Assembly: GCA_964515195.1 (NCBI GenBank)
Contig: CAZETK010000005.1
Coordinates: 21,692 to 85,691 of the forward strand
DNA from: Ga0074139 sp964515195
Lineage (GTDB): Bacteria > Bdellovibrionota > Bdellovibrionia > Bdellovibrionales > Bdellovibrionaceae
DNA: 64,000 bases
Direction of reading: 5' to 3'
Shown here: piece by piece, positions 43,062-52,102 of the stretch
How positions within the stretch are numbered: position 1 is the stretch's first letter
Layout: every line of letters starts with the position of its first letter
The notes under the pieces: model-generated
Told to the model about the DNA's origin: nothing
The model's input: the letters and a program-made list of their open reading frames with translations, nothing else
Databases searched by the model: none
Made by a program: the position numbers and the translations under genes

Positions 43062-44816
43062 TTATTCAATTCTAATCGGGAAGAATTTTTCGTTCATATA
43101 ATGTCGAACTAGATAAACATAAATTCCATTGGTCCAAAGAAACCCTTTTTGAGTCTCGTATTTTTTGCCAGTTTCAATAGGACTGTCGCCCCTGATCGCA
43201 TCATATTTCTCTAAAATCGTTCCGGTACGGGCAAAAACGCGATCAATCATTGTGACATAATTCTTCGTCAGCCGAAAGGCGGCCTCTTTCATTCCCGCCT
43301 TACTGAGCGCCTCAACGGCCATATACATATGGGGTGCCCAAACATAGGGAGCGTCCCACTGTTTACCCGAATGGACCTCTGAGGCCATAACGCCTCCAGC
43401 CCGTTCGAGCTTTTGCAGAGCCAGTCGCAAAGTGGATTGTTGATCTTGAGCCTTAACCACGCCTAGTGCCACTGCAAAGAAAGTGTCGGCGGTTAAATAA
43501 GGGCTTCTTCGATTTTGAGTCAGGTGATAATCGTAGAAGAGGCCTGTTTCAGGATCTTGCATATAACGTTGCATGGAAATCCGTCTGATTGTAGAAGCCT
43601 GATCAAATTGCACAGCTCGAGTGGCATTCCCGGTGAACCGAAGGAGCCAGGCAATGTCGGTCTCGACACCGTAAAGAACAGAGTTCAGCAAAACTCCCGC
43701 ATATTGAGATGTTTCACCCTCAAAGACGTCTGTAAAATCTTTACCGCTTTCAGCTTCGGCCCGCACGTCTCGAAACGACCGACCCAACGTCGTCTCAGGA
43801 TCCGAAGAGTACCGCTCGGGACGGGGAGTGTTGAGCTCATCCCAGTGGTGGTTAAGTTTCGTTTTGGAATCAAAACGGGTTTTAGGGTTCATCCAGAACT
43901 CTTGATAATCCTTGATGATAGAGGGAAGGATATCTTGTTTCAGCCACTGGTGGGCTTCCGGGGTCCAACTGTTGGACTTTTGTAAATAGCTGACATAAGC
44001 GCGAACCAATCGGCTGAAGACAGGAGGTTGTGATCGGGTGTAGTATTCGCGGTTGCCATTGGGGATGAAGCCATAGTGCTTAATTTGGAATGCAAAATTA
44101 TCAATCAAACCCTTTGCGATATCAAAGCGGCCAGTCTCAAATAGTCCATAGGCTCCAAAAAGTGTGTCCCAATAATAGCCTTCCTGAAACCGGTCTCCCG
44201 CAATGGCAATGGGATGGGGAAGTGGAATTAAGGTGCTACCGGAATCTCTTGGCGTAACGCGGATCAGGTCAAACCAGGTTTTTTCGATGTAATCAAAGGT
44301 AGTCCGGTGAGGTGAGTGTGAGTTCAAGGTAAAGCGAGGGCGAGTCAGCTCGGGGGATGCTGGCAGCAGCTCTCGTTTGTTTTCGTATTTATGAGCCAGT
44401 AAGAATTTGATCTTTGCGATATTCCCATAGAGTCGTTCAACCCGTTCGGCCTCTTGTTCAAGTTTCTGGTTTTGGGCCTCTGAAAGGCGCCGCGGAACCA
44501 TATCGACAATGGCTTTAAAATCGGGATTCAATTCATAATCTATAGCTTTCATAATGATGGGGTCATTGAGGACTTGGGAAGGGCCTATCCTGAGAGGAAC
44601 TTCGCTTTTCGCGACTTGCAAGCGGCGAGTTTGAGAATTTGTTGTTAAGATAGCACGGCATTGCGGCGCTGAAGTCTGGACTATGGAGCTTGACCCTGCC
44701 CACAGGTTTACCGGTCCGGTGACGCCTGCAAGGGTGAGAACTGTTAGAGCCAGTCCCGCCCGTAAGTCTTTAAGAAGGTGAACAACGAAAAGTTCCACAT
44801 TCAAGATGAAGTGCAA
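43062..44816 (-). CDS. Trehalase, GH37
   Basis: Hydrolyses trehalose to two glucose. 584 residues. A hydrophobic N-terminal segment (about residues 19-40, AGLALTVLTLAGVTGPVNLWA) probably exports it to the periplasm. GH37 marks: AGDRFQEGYYWDTLFGAYGL matches trehalase signature 1 (P-G-G-R-F-x-E-x-Y-x-W-D), with Asp in the first position region and the WDT catalytic area; HYGFIPNGNREYYTRSQPP; and QWDAPYVWAPHMYM matches signature 2. The signature 1 start is AGD where most have PGG. With the PTS and glucoamylase genes in the same window it points to use of external glucosides. Named from family marks; treA or treF is not chosen. Confidence 0.92.
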   Translation of the reverse strand: MHFILNVELFVVHLLKDLRAGLALTVLTLAGVTGPVNLWAGSSSIVQTSAPQCRAILTTNSQTRRLQVAKSEVPLRIGPSQVLNDPIIMKAIDYELNPDFKAIVDMVPRRLSEAQNQKLEQEAERVERLYGNIAKIKFLLAHKYENKRELLPASPELTRPRFTLNSHSPHRTTFDYIEKTWFDLIRVTPRDSGSTLIPLPHPIAIAGDRFQEGYYWDTLFGAYGLFETGRFDIAKGLIDNFAFQIKHYGFIPNGNREYYTRSQPPVFSRLVRAYVSYLQKSNSWTPEAHQWLKQDILPSIIKDYQEFWMNPKTRFDSKTKLNHHWDELNTPRPERYSSDPETTLGRSFRDVRAEAESGKDFTDVFEGETSQYAGVLLNSVLYGVETDIAWLLRFTGNATRAVQFDQASTIRRISMQRYMQDPETGLFYDYHLTQNRRSPYLTADTFFAVALGVVKAQDQQSTLRLALQKLERAGGVMASEVHSGKQWDAPYVWAPHMYMAVEALSKAGMKEAAFRLTKNYVTMIDRVFARTGTILEKYDAIRGDSPIETGKKYETQKGFLWTNGIYVYLVRHYMNEKFFPIRIE

Positions 44817-44920
44817 TGTCGATTCCAGAAACCAATTGGAGAGTCGGTACTAGCAAGGCGAGAGTAGTGGTAAGAGTGCCCAGAGACTGTCAACAGTTTT
44901 GACAGGCCAAATATTGTTAA

Positions 44921-45835
44921 TCACTTTTTAGCATTCATACGGATCTTAATTTTTCGAGAAAGTTCAAGAATGCTTTCTGCGTAATCTCGGCTGTTGTTGT
45001 ATTTCATCAAGGCCTTCACGTGGGTCGATTTTCGTTTGCTCTTCCACCCATGGGTTTTTAAATAACGACCGACACTAAGAACGGCGTCCGCCTTCTTAAA
45101 TAGATCGGGATGTACAGAAGAATTCGCCGATGCCGAGTAAGCCAAATAGCTCGAAGGAATAAATTGAGGAATTCCAAAGGCCCCGGCGAAAGAACCCCGT
45201 AGCCCACCGATATTTTTTCGATTGGATTTGTGAATTTCTTGAAGCGCTTGAAGCTCTTCAAGGGCCCAGGATGATCGCCATTCGCTGCGTGATTTTATCA
45301 TGTCCCTAAGTTCTTTTGAGGTGTACTTTTTGCTTTGAGGACTTTTTTTAGCGATTTTAAGAAGAGACTTACGGTTTTTTTCACGACTGGCCTGCAAAAG
45401 ATGGAGATAAACGCTGGGAACATGAAACTGCCCTGTGATATTTCCGTGGCGGGTCTCAACCCACAAAAGGGCTGATATCACTTCCGGTGGTACGTTATAA
45501 AGTTTTTGAGACTTTTCAAGAGCTTTCTTATTTGCCTGCAGAAACTGCAGGCTTTTATTGACGGCTTCTTTAGTAATTAAAGATTGGTGGCTAGGAGGCG
45601 AAAGGAAGCCCAAGTGATTGAGACGTAGAACTCTTTCGAATGATTTTTGATCATAATGATTTTTAAGTTCATTTAAAAACTCGCCGTCGAATCCCTGATC
45701 CTTCAAGTAGTTAAAAGTCCAGGTGACATCCGGCTGCATGGACGAAGATTTTTTCGACGCCTTTTTAGGGCGTGCAAATGCAGATAGGGAAAAACCAAGT
45801 ATAATAACGACAAGTAAAGAAGGGATGCGTTTCAT
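44921..45835 (-). CDS. MltB-type lytic murein transglycosylase
   Basis: Cleaves peptidoglycan glycan strands with formation of 1,6-anhydro-muropeptides. 304 residues from ATG 45835 (MKRIPSLLVVIILGFSLSAFA signal); a TTG six codons earlier is the alternative. VISALLWVETRHGN holds the catalytic Glu (about residue 127). GSFAGAFGIPQFIPSSY, DAVLSVGRYLKTHGWK and MKYNNSRDYAESIL are SLT_2/MltB marks. No lipobox, so a soluble periplasmic form. Stands alone between trehalase and the ppGpp-hydrolase-like gene. Confidence 0.9.
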   Translation of the reverse strand: MKRIPSLLVVIILGFSLSAFARPKKASKKSSSMQPDVTWTFNYLKDQGFDGEFLNELKNHYDQKSFERVLRLNHLGFLSPPSHQSLITKEAVNKSLQFLQANKKALEKSQKLYNVPPEVISALLWVETRHGNITGQFHVPSVYLHLLQASREKNRKSLLKIAKKSPQSKKYTSKELRDMIKSRSEWRSSWALEELQALQEIHKSNRKNIGGLRGSFAGAFGIPQFIPSSYLAYSASANSSVHPDLFKKADAVLSVGRYLKTHGWKSKRKSTHVKALMKYNNSRDYAESILELSRKIKIRMNAKK

Positions 45836-46087
45836 ATACAAATTGTATAACAAATTGGCAAAATTTCCCCGATTTTCCTCTTAAAAGTTTCTTGAGCCAA
45901 CCTTTTTGGGCGGCGAGACGTCTTATAACGATACACTTTGAAAAGTTTCCCCTCCGAAAAACGACAAATATAAACAAATTTATATTAAATTAAATTTGGG
46001 CTGGACAGGTGTGGACCTTCGGCCAGAGCCATGTCTAAAGTGAAACGATATCGAATTCTGATCATCTGCTTTGAGTGACAAATTTGT

Positions 46088-46708
46088 TCAGTGCGAGGTT
46101 TTTTCAGAATCTAAGAATTCAGATGTTTGGTGATGCCTTTCAAGGGCTTGTGTTAGTCGGTCCAGGGCTCGTTGGTACAGCCTACAAGATGCGGGGTTAG
46201 CTTCGGGCGCTTGTAAAAGGGCTTTCATCTCGCGCTTTGATTTTTTGAGGTAGCGTTCGGCCCATTTAGGGGTGACATTGACGGTTTCGGCCATATCATT
46301 CAAATTGTCCGCCCGATCCATCAGCTTGAGTGAAATTGCATCGGGATCTTTCAGAATAGCTGCGTAATATTTCGGGAGTTCCGCATTTTTAACGTGATCA
46401 GGCGCCTGGTCGTCCCACCAATGGCTTAGCAGTCGCACAAGTTCAACGACTCGTGATGGGAATTTACGGCTGAGTTCTTCATAAGTTACAGGAGTGTCCT
46501 CAATGACATCATGAAGAAGAGCCGCAATAATAACCTCTGTTGAAAATCCCGCCTGGGCGGCGCTATAGGCCACACGAAGCAAATGGTTAATGTAGGGATC
46601 TGAAGTGGCTTTTCTTTTTTGGCGTGCATGCGCTTTGGCCGCAAAATTAGCGGCTTGCAGGATAAGCTCAATCTCTGTGGCGGTTGAAGCCTTATATTGA
46701 GAACCCAT
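46088..46708 (-). CDS. Small HD-domain alarmone hydrolase-like protein
   Basis: 206 residues, mostly one RelA/SpoT-type HD hydrolase domain and no synthetase domain. The metal-binding residues are all visible: His42 (YINHLLRVAY), His66-Asp67 (LLHDVIEDT) and Asp131 (LKLMDRADNLNDM). The family (small alarmone hydrolases, Mesh1-like) removes pyrophosphate from (p)ppGpp; NADPH phosphatase activity is known for the animal member. Starts 2 nt after the ggt stop, so it is co-transcribed with ggt. Confidence 0.85.
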   Translation of the reverse strand: MGSQYKASTATEIELILQAANFAAKAHARQKRKATSDPYINHLLRVAYSAAQAGFSTEVIIAALLHDVIEDTPVTYEELSRKFPSRVVELVRLLSHWWDDQAPDHVKNAELPKYYAAILKDPDAISLKLMDRADNLNDMAETVNVTPKWAERYLKKSKREMKALLQAPEANPASCRLYQRALDRLTQALERHHQTSEFLDSEKTSH

Positions 46709-46710
46709 AA

Positions 46711-48444
46711 TTAAAATCCTTGGCTCGAGCCCTCTCCCCGGGGATCAGAAACCCCTTGAAGCTGCGAGGCCGTTCTGCGTACAGCCTGAATTCTACAACC
46801 TAAATCCTTTTCCTCAACCTTATGTCCCATTTTTATCAGCTGATCGAGGGTGGAACTTGAAAAACCTTGTGGCTCAACAAAGACTTTATCAGGCTGCCAT
46901 TGATGATGGTAACGGCTGGCCGTGACGGATTCCCAAAGTGGCAGTTCATATTCAAGCACATTTAATAAAGTCAGAGCAACACAAGTGATGATACGTGTTC
47001 CTGATGGTGTCCCCACGGCCAAAATTGGTTGTTTGTTTTGTAGAACGAGCGTCGGAGACATACTACTCAGGGGGCGCTTATTGGGCTCAGCAAGGTTTTG
47101 CTTCCCTCCCACCGCGCCATATAAATTAGTGGCCCCGATTTGAGCGGCAAAGTCATCCATTTCATTGTTGAGAACAATTCCAGTTCCTTCGACGACAATT
47201 CCACTTCCAAAGAAACCGTTGATGGTTTGCGTGGAGGCGATCATATTTCCCTCGATGTCAGCCATGGAAAAATGGACCGTCTCGGGCGACTCGGCAGGTG
47301 GCGGAAATCGCCGACTCCACTCACTCTGGCGCTTGGCTTTATGCTCATCAATTCTTTTACGGACATCCCTTGCATAATCTTTTGATACGAGAGTTTCCAC
47401 GGGTATCGAGGAAAAGTCTGGATCTCCCATATACCGAGCTCGATCAACAAAGGCTTTCTGCATGGCTGTCGCCGTTAAATGAAGGCTGCGGGGACTTTGA
47501 GGACCTGAGGATTTTAAATTAAAAGGCTCGACGATGTTCAGAATTTGAATGACGTGGGTGCCACCAGAGCTAGGAGGTGGTTGGCTGTAGATTTCATAAT
47601 TTTTATAAGTTGAACGGACTGGCGGTCTCCATTTTGTACGATAATTTTTAAGATCCTCATGGGATAGGACCCCCTTATGCTGGGTTACAGTTGACACGAT
47701 CTTGTCAGCCACAGCACCTTCATAGAAGGCTTTTTCCCCTAAGCGAGAGATAAGTCGAAGGGTTTTAGCTAAATCAGGTTGCTTTAAATTATGCCCAACT
47801 GGCCAGGGACGGCCCTGAGGATCCAGGAATAGACTTCGAGAAGAAGGGAATTTTTCAAGAGTGAGTTTCTCAACCGTGATCGCGTGGTTGAGCTCTTTGT
47901 TCACGACAAGCCCTTGTTCCGCTAGCCGAATGGCAGGTGCTAAAACCTGTGCTAGTTTTAGTTTTCCGTACTTTTGATGAACTTCGAGTACGCCTTTTAC
48001 AAAGCCCGGAGTCGCGACTGAAAGACCTCCTGAAATAGAAAGTTGAGAATCTACCTTTCCATCAGGTTTCAAAAACATTTTAGAGTGAGATTTTTGAGGC
48101 GCCGTCTCGCGGAAGTCCAATGCATAAATCTTCTTTTCTTGGGCGTGATGGAAAATAACAAATCCACCTCCGGCAATTCCAGTGGATTGGGGGCGCTCGA
48201 CGGCCATTACGAATGATACGGCAGTAAAGGCATCAAAGAGGCTTCCACCTTGCCTTAGGATGTCAACTCCGGCCTGAGTGGCGTGCGGGCCCTGTGTGGA
48301 AATCATATAATGGGGAGCCAACCTTTCATGCTGTTGGCGTATTTTCCCATTTTCCCAAGAAATTTGCTGTGGGGACTTTTCTGTGCGTCGAAAGAGACTC
48401 GTGCAACCACTCAGGAAAAGAAAAAGAATTATGAAAAGTTTCAT
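46711..48444 (-). CDS. ggt: Gamma-glutamyltransferase lipoprotein
   Basis: Splits glutathione and other gamma-glutamyl compounds outside the cytoplasm. 577 residues from ATG 48444, 10 nt after GAGGAGG; a TTG two codons upstream is possible. The signal MKLFIILFLFLSGC ends in a lipobox, so it should be an outer-membrane lipoprotein where E. coli has a soluble form. The self-processing site reads SPETVHFSMAD: Thr389 would become the N-terminus and nucleophile of the small subunit. The second Thr of the usual TTH is Val here. NNEMDDF, NKRPLSSMSPT and GTPSGTRII are conserved. Followed after 2 nt by the HD hydrolase. Confidence 0.93.
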   Translation of the reverse strand: MKLFIILFLFLSGCTSLFRRTEKSPQQISWENGKIRQQHERLAPHYMISTQGPHATQAGVDILRQGGSLFDAFTAVSFVMAVERPQSTGIAGGGFVIFHHAQEKKIYALDFRETAPQKSHSKMFLKPDGKVDSQLSISGGLSVATPGFVKGVLEVHQKYGKLKLAQVLAPAIRLAEQGLVVNKELNHAITVEKLTLEKFPSSRSLFLDPQGRPWPVGHNLKQPDLAKTLRLISRLGEKAFYEGAVADKIVSTVTQHKGVLSHEDLKNYRTKWRPPVRSTYKNYEIYSQPPPSSGGTHVIQILNIVEPFNLKSSGPQSPRSLHLTATAMQKAFVDRARYMGDPDFSSIPVETLVSKDYARDVRKRIDEHKAKRQSEWSRRFPPPAESPETVHFSMADIEGNMIASTQTINGFFGSGIVVEGTGIVLNNEMDDFAAQIGATNLYGAVGGKQNLAEPNKRPLSSMSPTLVLQNKQPILAVGTPSGTRIITCVALTLLNVLEYELPLWESVTASRYHHQWQPDKVFVEPQGFSSSTLDQLIKMGHKVEEKDLGCRIQAVRRTASQLQGVSDPRGEGSSQGF

Positions 48445-48549
48445 GAACAAGGCGCCTCCTCTCTAAAAGTATTTTATCTTGGGAGCAGAGGGCAATTTAT
48501 TAAATGGATTGGGGCAGTGGGGCACTCAAAATCTATTGAAAATATGGAT

Positions 48550-48960
48550 CTAAAGTTCCCTAGAGCTGTCCAGGTAGCGGGGAATCTGTTGATAAAGATT
48601 TTGGAGATCAATGGGTTTTCGCAGATATCCATCGGCTTGAAGGGCTTTAGACTTCTGTTCGAGATCATCCCACCCCGAGATCAACACCACCTTCGTTCCA
48701 CCGCAGCCAGGGTATTGATGAAGCCGACGTACAAATTCTTTTCCGTCCATTTCGGGCATGGACAAGTCCACCAAAACGAGGTCAGGGCAGGTCTTTTTTT
48801 CGAGTAATTCAAGAGCCTCTTTGCCATTAGAGGCGGTTATCACTCTGTAAGATTCCAGGCTAAGAGCTTGGCTCAAAAGGGCACGCATATCCACACTGTC
48901 ATCCACGACAAGGATGGTTTTATTCGCTTTTTTGAGAGTTGGGCTCGAAGTGATCATCAT
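48550..48960 (-). CDS. Single-domain response regulator
   Basis: 136 residues, a lone receiver domain. Acidic pair in ILVVDDSVDM, phospho-acceptor Asp65 in LVLVDLSMPEMDG, Ser in VVLISGWDD and the conserved Lys in YLRKPID. No output domain, so it acts through a partner like CheY or passes phosphate on. The ATG at 48960 follows GTGAGG; an ATG at 48990 has no ribosome site. It is divergent from a soluble PAS histidine kinase 130 nt away, its probable partner. Confidence 0.9.
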   Translation of the reverse strand: MMITSSPTLKKANKTILVVDDSVDMRALLSQALSLESYRVITASNGKEALELLEKKTCPDLVLVDLSMPEMDGKEFVRRLHQYPGCGGTKVVLISGWDDLEQKSKALQADGYLRKPIDLQNLYQQIPRYLDSSREL

Positions 48961-49091
48961 TTTCCTCACCCTATCGTAAAAACAATTCATGACCGATGTA
49001 AATCCGCGCTATCAAGGATATGTAATATAACATCGAAGCCAAGCTTATAGAGAAGCCATTGCCATAGAGTGGGAGAAATGACATATAACTT

Positions 49092-50315
49092 GTGAATATG
49101 GAAGCAAATTTTTCGGCGAGTATCATTGAAAATAAAGAGAAACTAGAGCAAAGCGAAGACATCTATCGGCTTCTGGTCGAAAACGTTCAGGATTACGCTA
49201 TTTTTATGTTGGATAGTAAGGGACGTGTAGCCACGTGGAACCGCGGAGCCGAGTATAACAAAGGCTATAAGGAGTCTGAAATTTTAGGCCGCCATTTCTC
49301 AATTTTCTATCCTGAAGAAGAAGTGGCCATCGGAAAACCGGATGAAGAGCTGAAAATGGCAATTCGAGATGGACGCTACGAAGAAGAAGGATGGCGTGTG
49401 CGGAAAGATGGTACTCGATTTTGGGGTCACATCCTTATTGCGCCTGTTTATGGATCGAATCACACCTTAATGGGTTTTGCCAAAGTGACTCGCAACTTGA
49501 CAGAACGGAAAGAAGCCGAGACAGCCCTTCGAAAAGCCTATTTAGAAATGGAAGACAGGGTTCAGCAGAGAACCGAGGAGTTAACTCAAACATTGAATAA
49601 GCTTGAAAATGCATTGGCTGTACGCGACCGATTTTTTTCCGTGGCCTCTCACGAGCTCAAGACTCCACTGACGAATCTCAAACTTCAAATTCAGCTTCGT
49701 AAAAAAAAGCTTTTGAAAGACGATTACGTCAATTTGACATCGAAGGATTTGCTGGAGTTTTGTGAAGAGGATGAACGCCAGATTGATCGCCTTGTTTTTT
49801 TAGTCGAAAACATGTTGGACATTTCTAAAATTCAATCCGGTCACTTTCAGTTGCATCTTGAGGATTTTGAAATCAATGAAATGCTAAAAGATGTCATCAA
49901 CCGACTGACTCCTATCCTTTCAGCCACTCGAAACCCTTGTTTCTTTCACGGTGAGAAGCCAATTTTCGGTCGTTGGGATAAGTTTCGCCTAGAGCAGGCT
50001 GTGGTGAATCTCCTCACAAACGCAAGCAAGTACGCTCCTAATACTCCCATAATTGTTTCAACTCGTTTGGATGCCGGAATGGTTTGTATCTGTGTAAAAG
50101 ATTCTGGACCGGGTATTCCTAAATCCCAACAAGAGAAGGTTTTCCATGCGTTTAAGAGGGCTTACAAGGACAATGATGTAGCTGGTTTAGGGTTAGGACT
50201 GCATATTGTAAAACGTATCATTGAGGCTCACGGAGGCTGTGTATTGCTTGAGAGTGAAGTCGGGAAGGGCTCAACCTTCACTCTAGAGCTTCCCCTTCGC
50301 ACCGAAATCGGCTAG
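49092..50315 (+). CDS. Soluble PAS-domain histidine kinase
   Basis: 407 residues, no membrane span, so a cytoplasmic sensor. PAS domain at about 22-138 (IYRLLVENVQDYAIFMLDSKGRVATWNRGAE), a coiled coil at about 140-178, and a HisKA helix with phospho-accepting His187 in ASHELKTPL. The ATPase domain is marked by NLLTNASKYAP, DSGPGIP and GLGLGLHIVKRIIEAHGG. Starts at GTG 49092 or the ATG two codons later. Divergent from a single-domain response regulator; followed by a truncated haemoglobin gene 44 nt downstream, which may report on oxygen or NO in the same pathway. Confidence 0.93.
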   Translation: MNMEANFSASIIENKEKLEQSEDIYRLLVENVQDYAIFMLDSKGRVATWNRGAEYNKGYKESEILGRHFSIFYPEEEVAIGKPDEELKMAIRDGRYEEEGWRVRKDGTRFWGHILIAPVYGSNHTLMGFAKVTRNLTERKEAETALRKAYLEMEDRVQQRTEELTQTLNKLENALAVRDRFFSVASHELKTPLTNLKLQIQLRKKKLLKDDYVNLTSKDLLEFCEEDERQIDRLVFLVENMLDISKIQSGHFQLHLEDFEINEMLKDVINRLTPILSATRNPCFFHGEKPIFGRWDKFRLEQAVVNLLTNASKYAPNTPIIVSTRLDAGMVCICVKDSGPGIPKSQQEKVFHAFKRAYKDNDVAGLGLGLHIVKRIIEAHGGCVLLESEVGKGSTFTLELPLRTEIG

Positions 50316-50359
50316 AATACCTGACAACAATTAAAATTTCTTGAAAGTGACGAGTGAAA

Positions 50360-50776
50360 ATGAAAAGTCCCGTAGACGGCCATGAAACCGTAGCGATAAA
50401 GGGAATCGATTTCAGCCATAAAGACGTTTTTGAAGTCGTGGATACCTTTTATTATCGCGTTCAACAACATCCACAACTCAAAGTTCCTTTTCAATCTGTT
50501 CATGATTGGGAAGAGCATATTCAGCGGTTGACACATTTTTGGTGGATTAAGTTTGGTGGTAACCCTTACTTACTCACTAGCTACAACCCCGTGCTTAAGC
50601 ACTTCCAGGCCGGTTTTAATGAAGAACTGCTGACTCATTGGTTAACCCTTTTCCATCAAGTCATTGACGAAAAGTTGACACCAGAACAAGCGAATTTATG
50701 GAAATTGATTTCGTCGCGAATGGGAGAGGCCCTCTCCATACGGAATGAAATGTATCGTGAGGCTCAAAACCCGTAG
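50360..50776 (+). CDS. Group III truncated haemoglobin
   Basis: 138 residues. The short globin fold of class III: FSHKDVFEVVDTFYYRVQQHPQLKVPF, then DWEEHIQRLTHFWWIKFGG with the distal-pocket aromatics. LKHFQAGF gives the proximal His, and the last helix is HWLTLFHQVIDEKLTPEQANLW. Such proteins bind O2, NO or peroxide with haem; in other bacteria they help under microaerobic or nitrosative stress. It lies 44 nt after the PAS kinase in the same direction, so the two may share a transcript. Confidence 0.82.
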   Translation: MKSPVDGHETVAIKGIDFSHKDVFEVVDTFYYRVQQHPQLKVPFQSVHDWEEHIQRLTHFWWIKFGGNPYLLTSYNPVLKHFQAGFNEELLTHWLTLFHQVIDEKLTPEQANLWKLISSRMGEALSIRNEMYREAQNP

Positions 50777-50922
50777 ATTGGCATGATAGATCCCACAGCC
50801 ACCTTTACTCAGATTTATCTTCGCTTTACACCACAAAAAGACCCAAGAACTTTCAGGTTTTCGTTAAGCTTGCCAAGGCCCGCAATTAGAGCGAATTTAA
50901 TAGTAACGGGAGAAAATTTCAC

Positions 50923-51474
50923 GTGTCGACAAAAAAGTATTACCAGACATTGAGCTTTGATTTTCCGCCCCTGGTGGCGGATTACGAATTGCCTCACCTG
51001 GATTCTCCCTATGGCCAGCTCACAGTTCCTTTGGAACTGCTACATTCTGATTTGGTCCATACTTTTTCCCAGATTGGCTTGCAGCTTCGAAGCTCCTACT
51101 TGTTTGTAACAAAGCCATTTCACATGACCCCGAATATCCATATTGATGGAAGCCGCTATAGCGACTTATGCGCTGTCAATTGGGTTTTTGGTGGGCGTGG
51201 ATCCCAGATGCAGTGGTTCGAATGGTCCCCTGAGGCTCGGCCGGAAACCCTTGAATCTCGAACACACAGTACGCCAGCGCTCTTGATTCCGCCGGAGTGG
51301 TGTATTGAAGTCGAGAGCACTTCCATTGTGGAGCCTACTTTGGTGAGGGTCGGGGTTCCCCATCGAGTCATTAATCAGACGCCAGAAACTCGATGGTGTC
51401 TGACAGTTCGATTTAAAAATGCTTACAATTTTGAAACAGCGGAATCTTATTTGAAGGATCATTTCAAGAAGTAA
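50923..51474 (+). CDS. Putative Fe(II)/2-oxoglutarate-type oxygenase A (HxD...H)
   Basis: 183 residues, GTG start after ACGGGAGA. NIHIDGSRYSD holds His73-x-Asp75. About 70 residues later PHRVINQTPETRWCLTVRF holds His147, Asn and two Arg (157, 163). This matches the metal triad plus cosubstrate Arg of cupin-fold hydroxylases of the aspartyl/asparaginyl beta-hydroxylase kind. The C-terminal motif is shared nearly residue for residue with oxygenase B on the other strand (H-x-V-I-N-x5-R-[WY]-C-L-T-[VI]-R-F), so the two are paralogues. Convergent with the operon below, 9 nt apart. The substrate is unknown. Confidence 0.68.
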   Translation: MSTKKYYQTLSFDFPPLVADYELPHLDSPYGQLTVPLELLHSDLVHTFSQIGLQLRSSYLFVTKPFHMTPNIHIDGSRYSDLCAVNWVFGGRGSQMQWFEWSPEARPETLESRTHSTPALLIPPEWCIEVESTSIVEPTLVRVGVPHRVINQTPETRWCLTVRFKNAYNFETAESYLKDHFKK

Positions 51475-51483
51475 AGACCAAGT

Positions 51484-52101
51484 CTATTCAGAATAGGCTA
51501 AATCGGCCATAACTTTTAGGAATTGGTCACGGTATCCAGGGTCAAGAATTCGATAAAGTCCCCATTGTTTTGTATTCTGAATTGTAATGGGGTGTTTCAA
51601 GCTTTCCCAGCCCTTGTAAATAGAAGCGTGTTCATAGCCAAAAACAGCACCCAAGCCTTCATCGATTCTTTGAATAAACTTACGTAACCATAAATTATAC
51701 TCATTGAAAACAAAAAGCCCGACTTTATAGTTCAATGTTTTAATCTCTTCCAAATTCTGTGGAAGCAGGAATTCAGCATGCCACATTCTTTGACGAGCCG
51801 TGGGGATAGTGTAGGTTCGTGTCGACAGTAAACAAATATTAGGATCTCCGCTTAATGGGTAGTACCCACCACCAGCAATAATTTCACCATCCACTTCAAT
51901 CACTTTGTAGCGAGCTTTCTTTTCTTGTTCAAAGCGTTTCTCTTTGTAGATTAAGTATAGAAGTGTATTGGTTTTGATTTCCCAGTCCTCGACAGACATA
52001 TTTTCTGCAGCTGGCATTTGATCGTCATCTGCTTTGCGGCAGAACTCGATCATCCGCTCCATGGGAAAGGTAGAATCAACGGGCAAAATTTTGATACTCA
52101 T
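51484..52101 (-). CDS. GNAT-like acyltransferase in oxygenase cluster
   Basis: 205 residues from ATG 52101, one base after the stop of oxygenase B and without its own ribosome site, so it relies on coupled translation. The centre YKVIEVDGEIIAGGGYYPL resembles strands 2-4 of the GNAT fold, and the later HAEFLLPQNLEEIKTLNYKVGLFVFNEYN could be the acyl-CoA face. The canonical R/Q-x-x-G-x-G/A loop is not clear, so the family call is tentative. Last gene of the operon. A role in transferring an acyl group onto the product of the pathway is inference from its neighbours. Confidence 0.5.
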   Translation of the reverse strand: MSIKILPVDSTFPMERMIEFCRKADDDQMPAAENMSVEDWEIKTNTLLYLIYKEKRFEQEKKARYKVIEVDGEIIAGGGYYPLSGDPNICLLSTRTYTIPTARQRMWHAEFLLPQNLEEIKTLNYKVGLFVFNEYNLWLRKFIQRIDEGLGAVFGYEHASIYKGWESLKHPITIQNTKQWGLYRILDPGYRDQFLKVMADLAYSE

Positions 52102-52102
52102 G

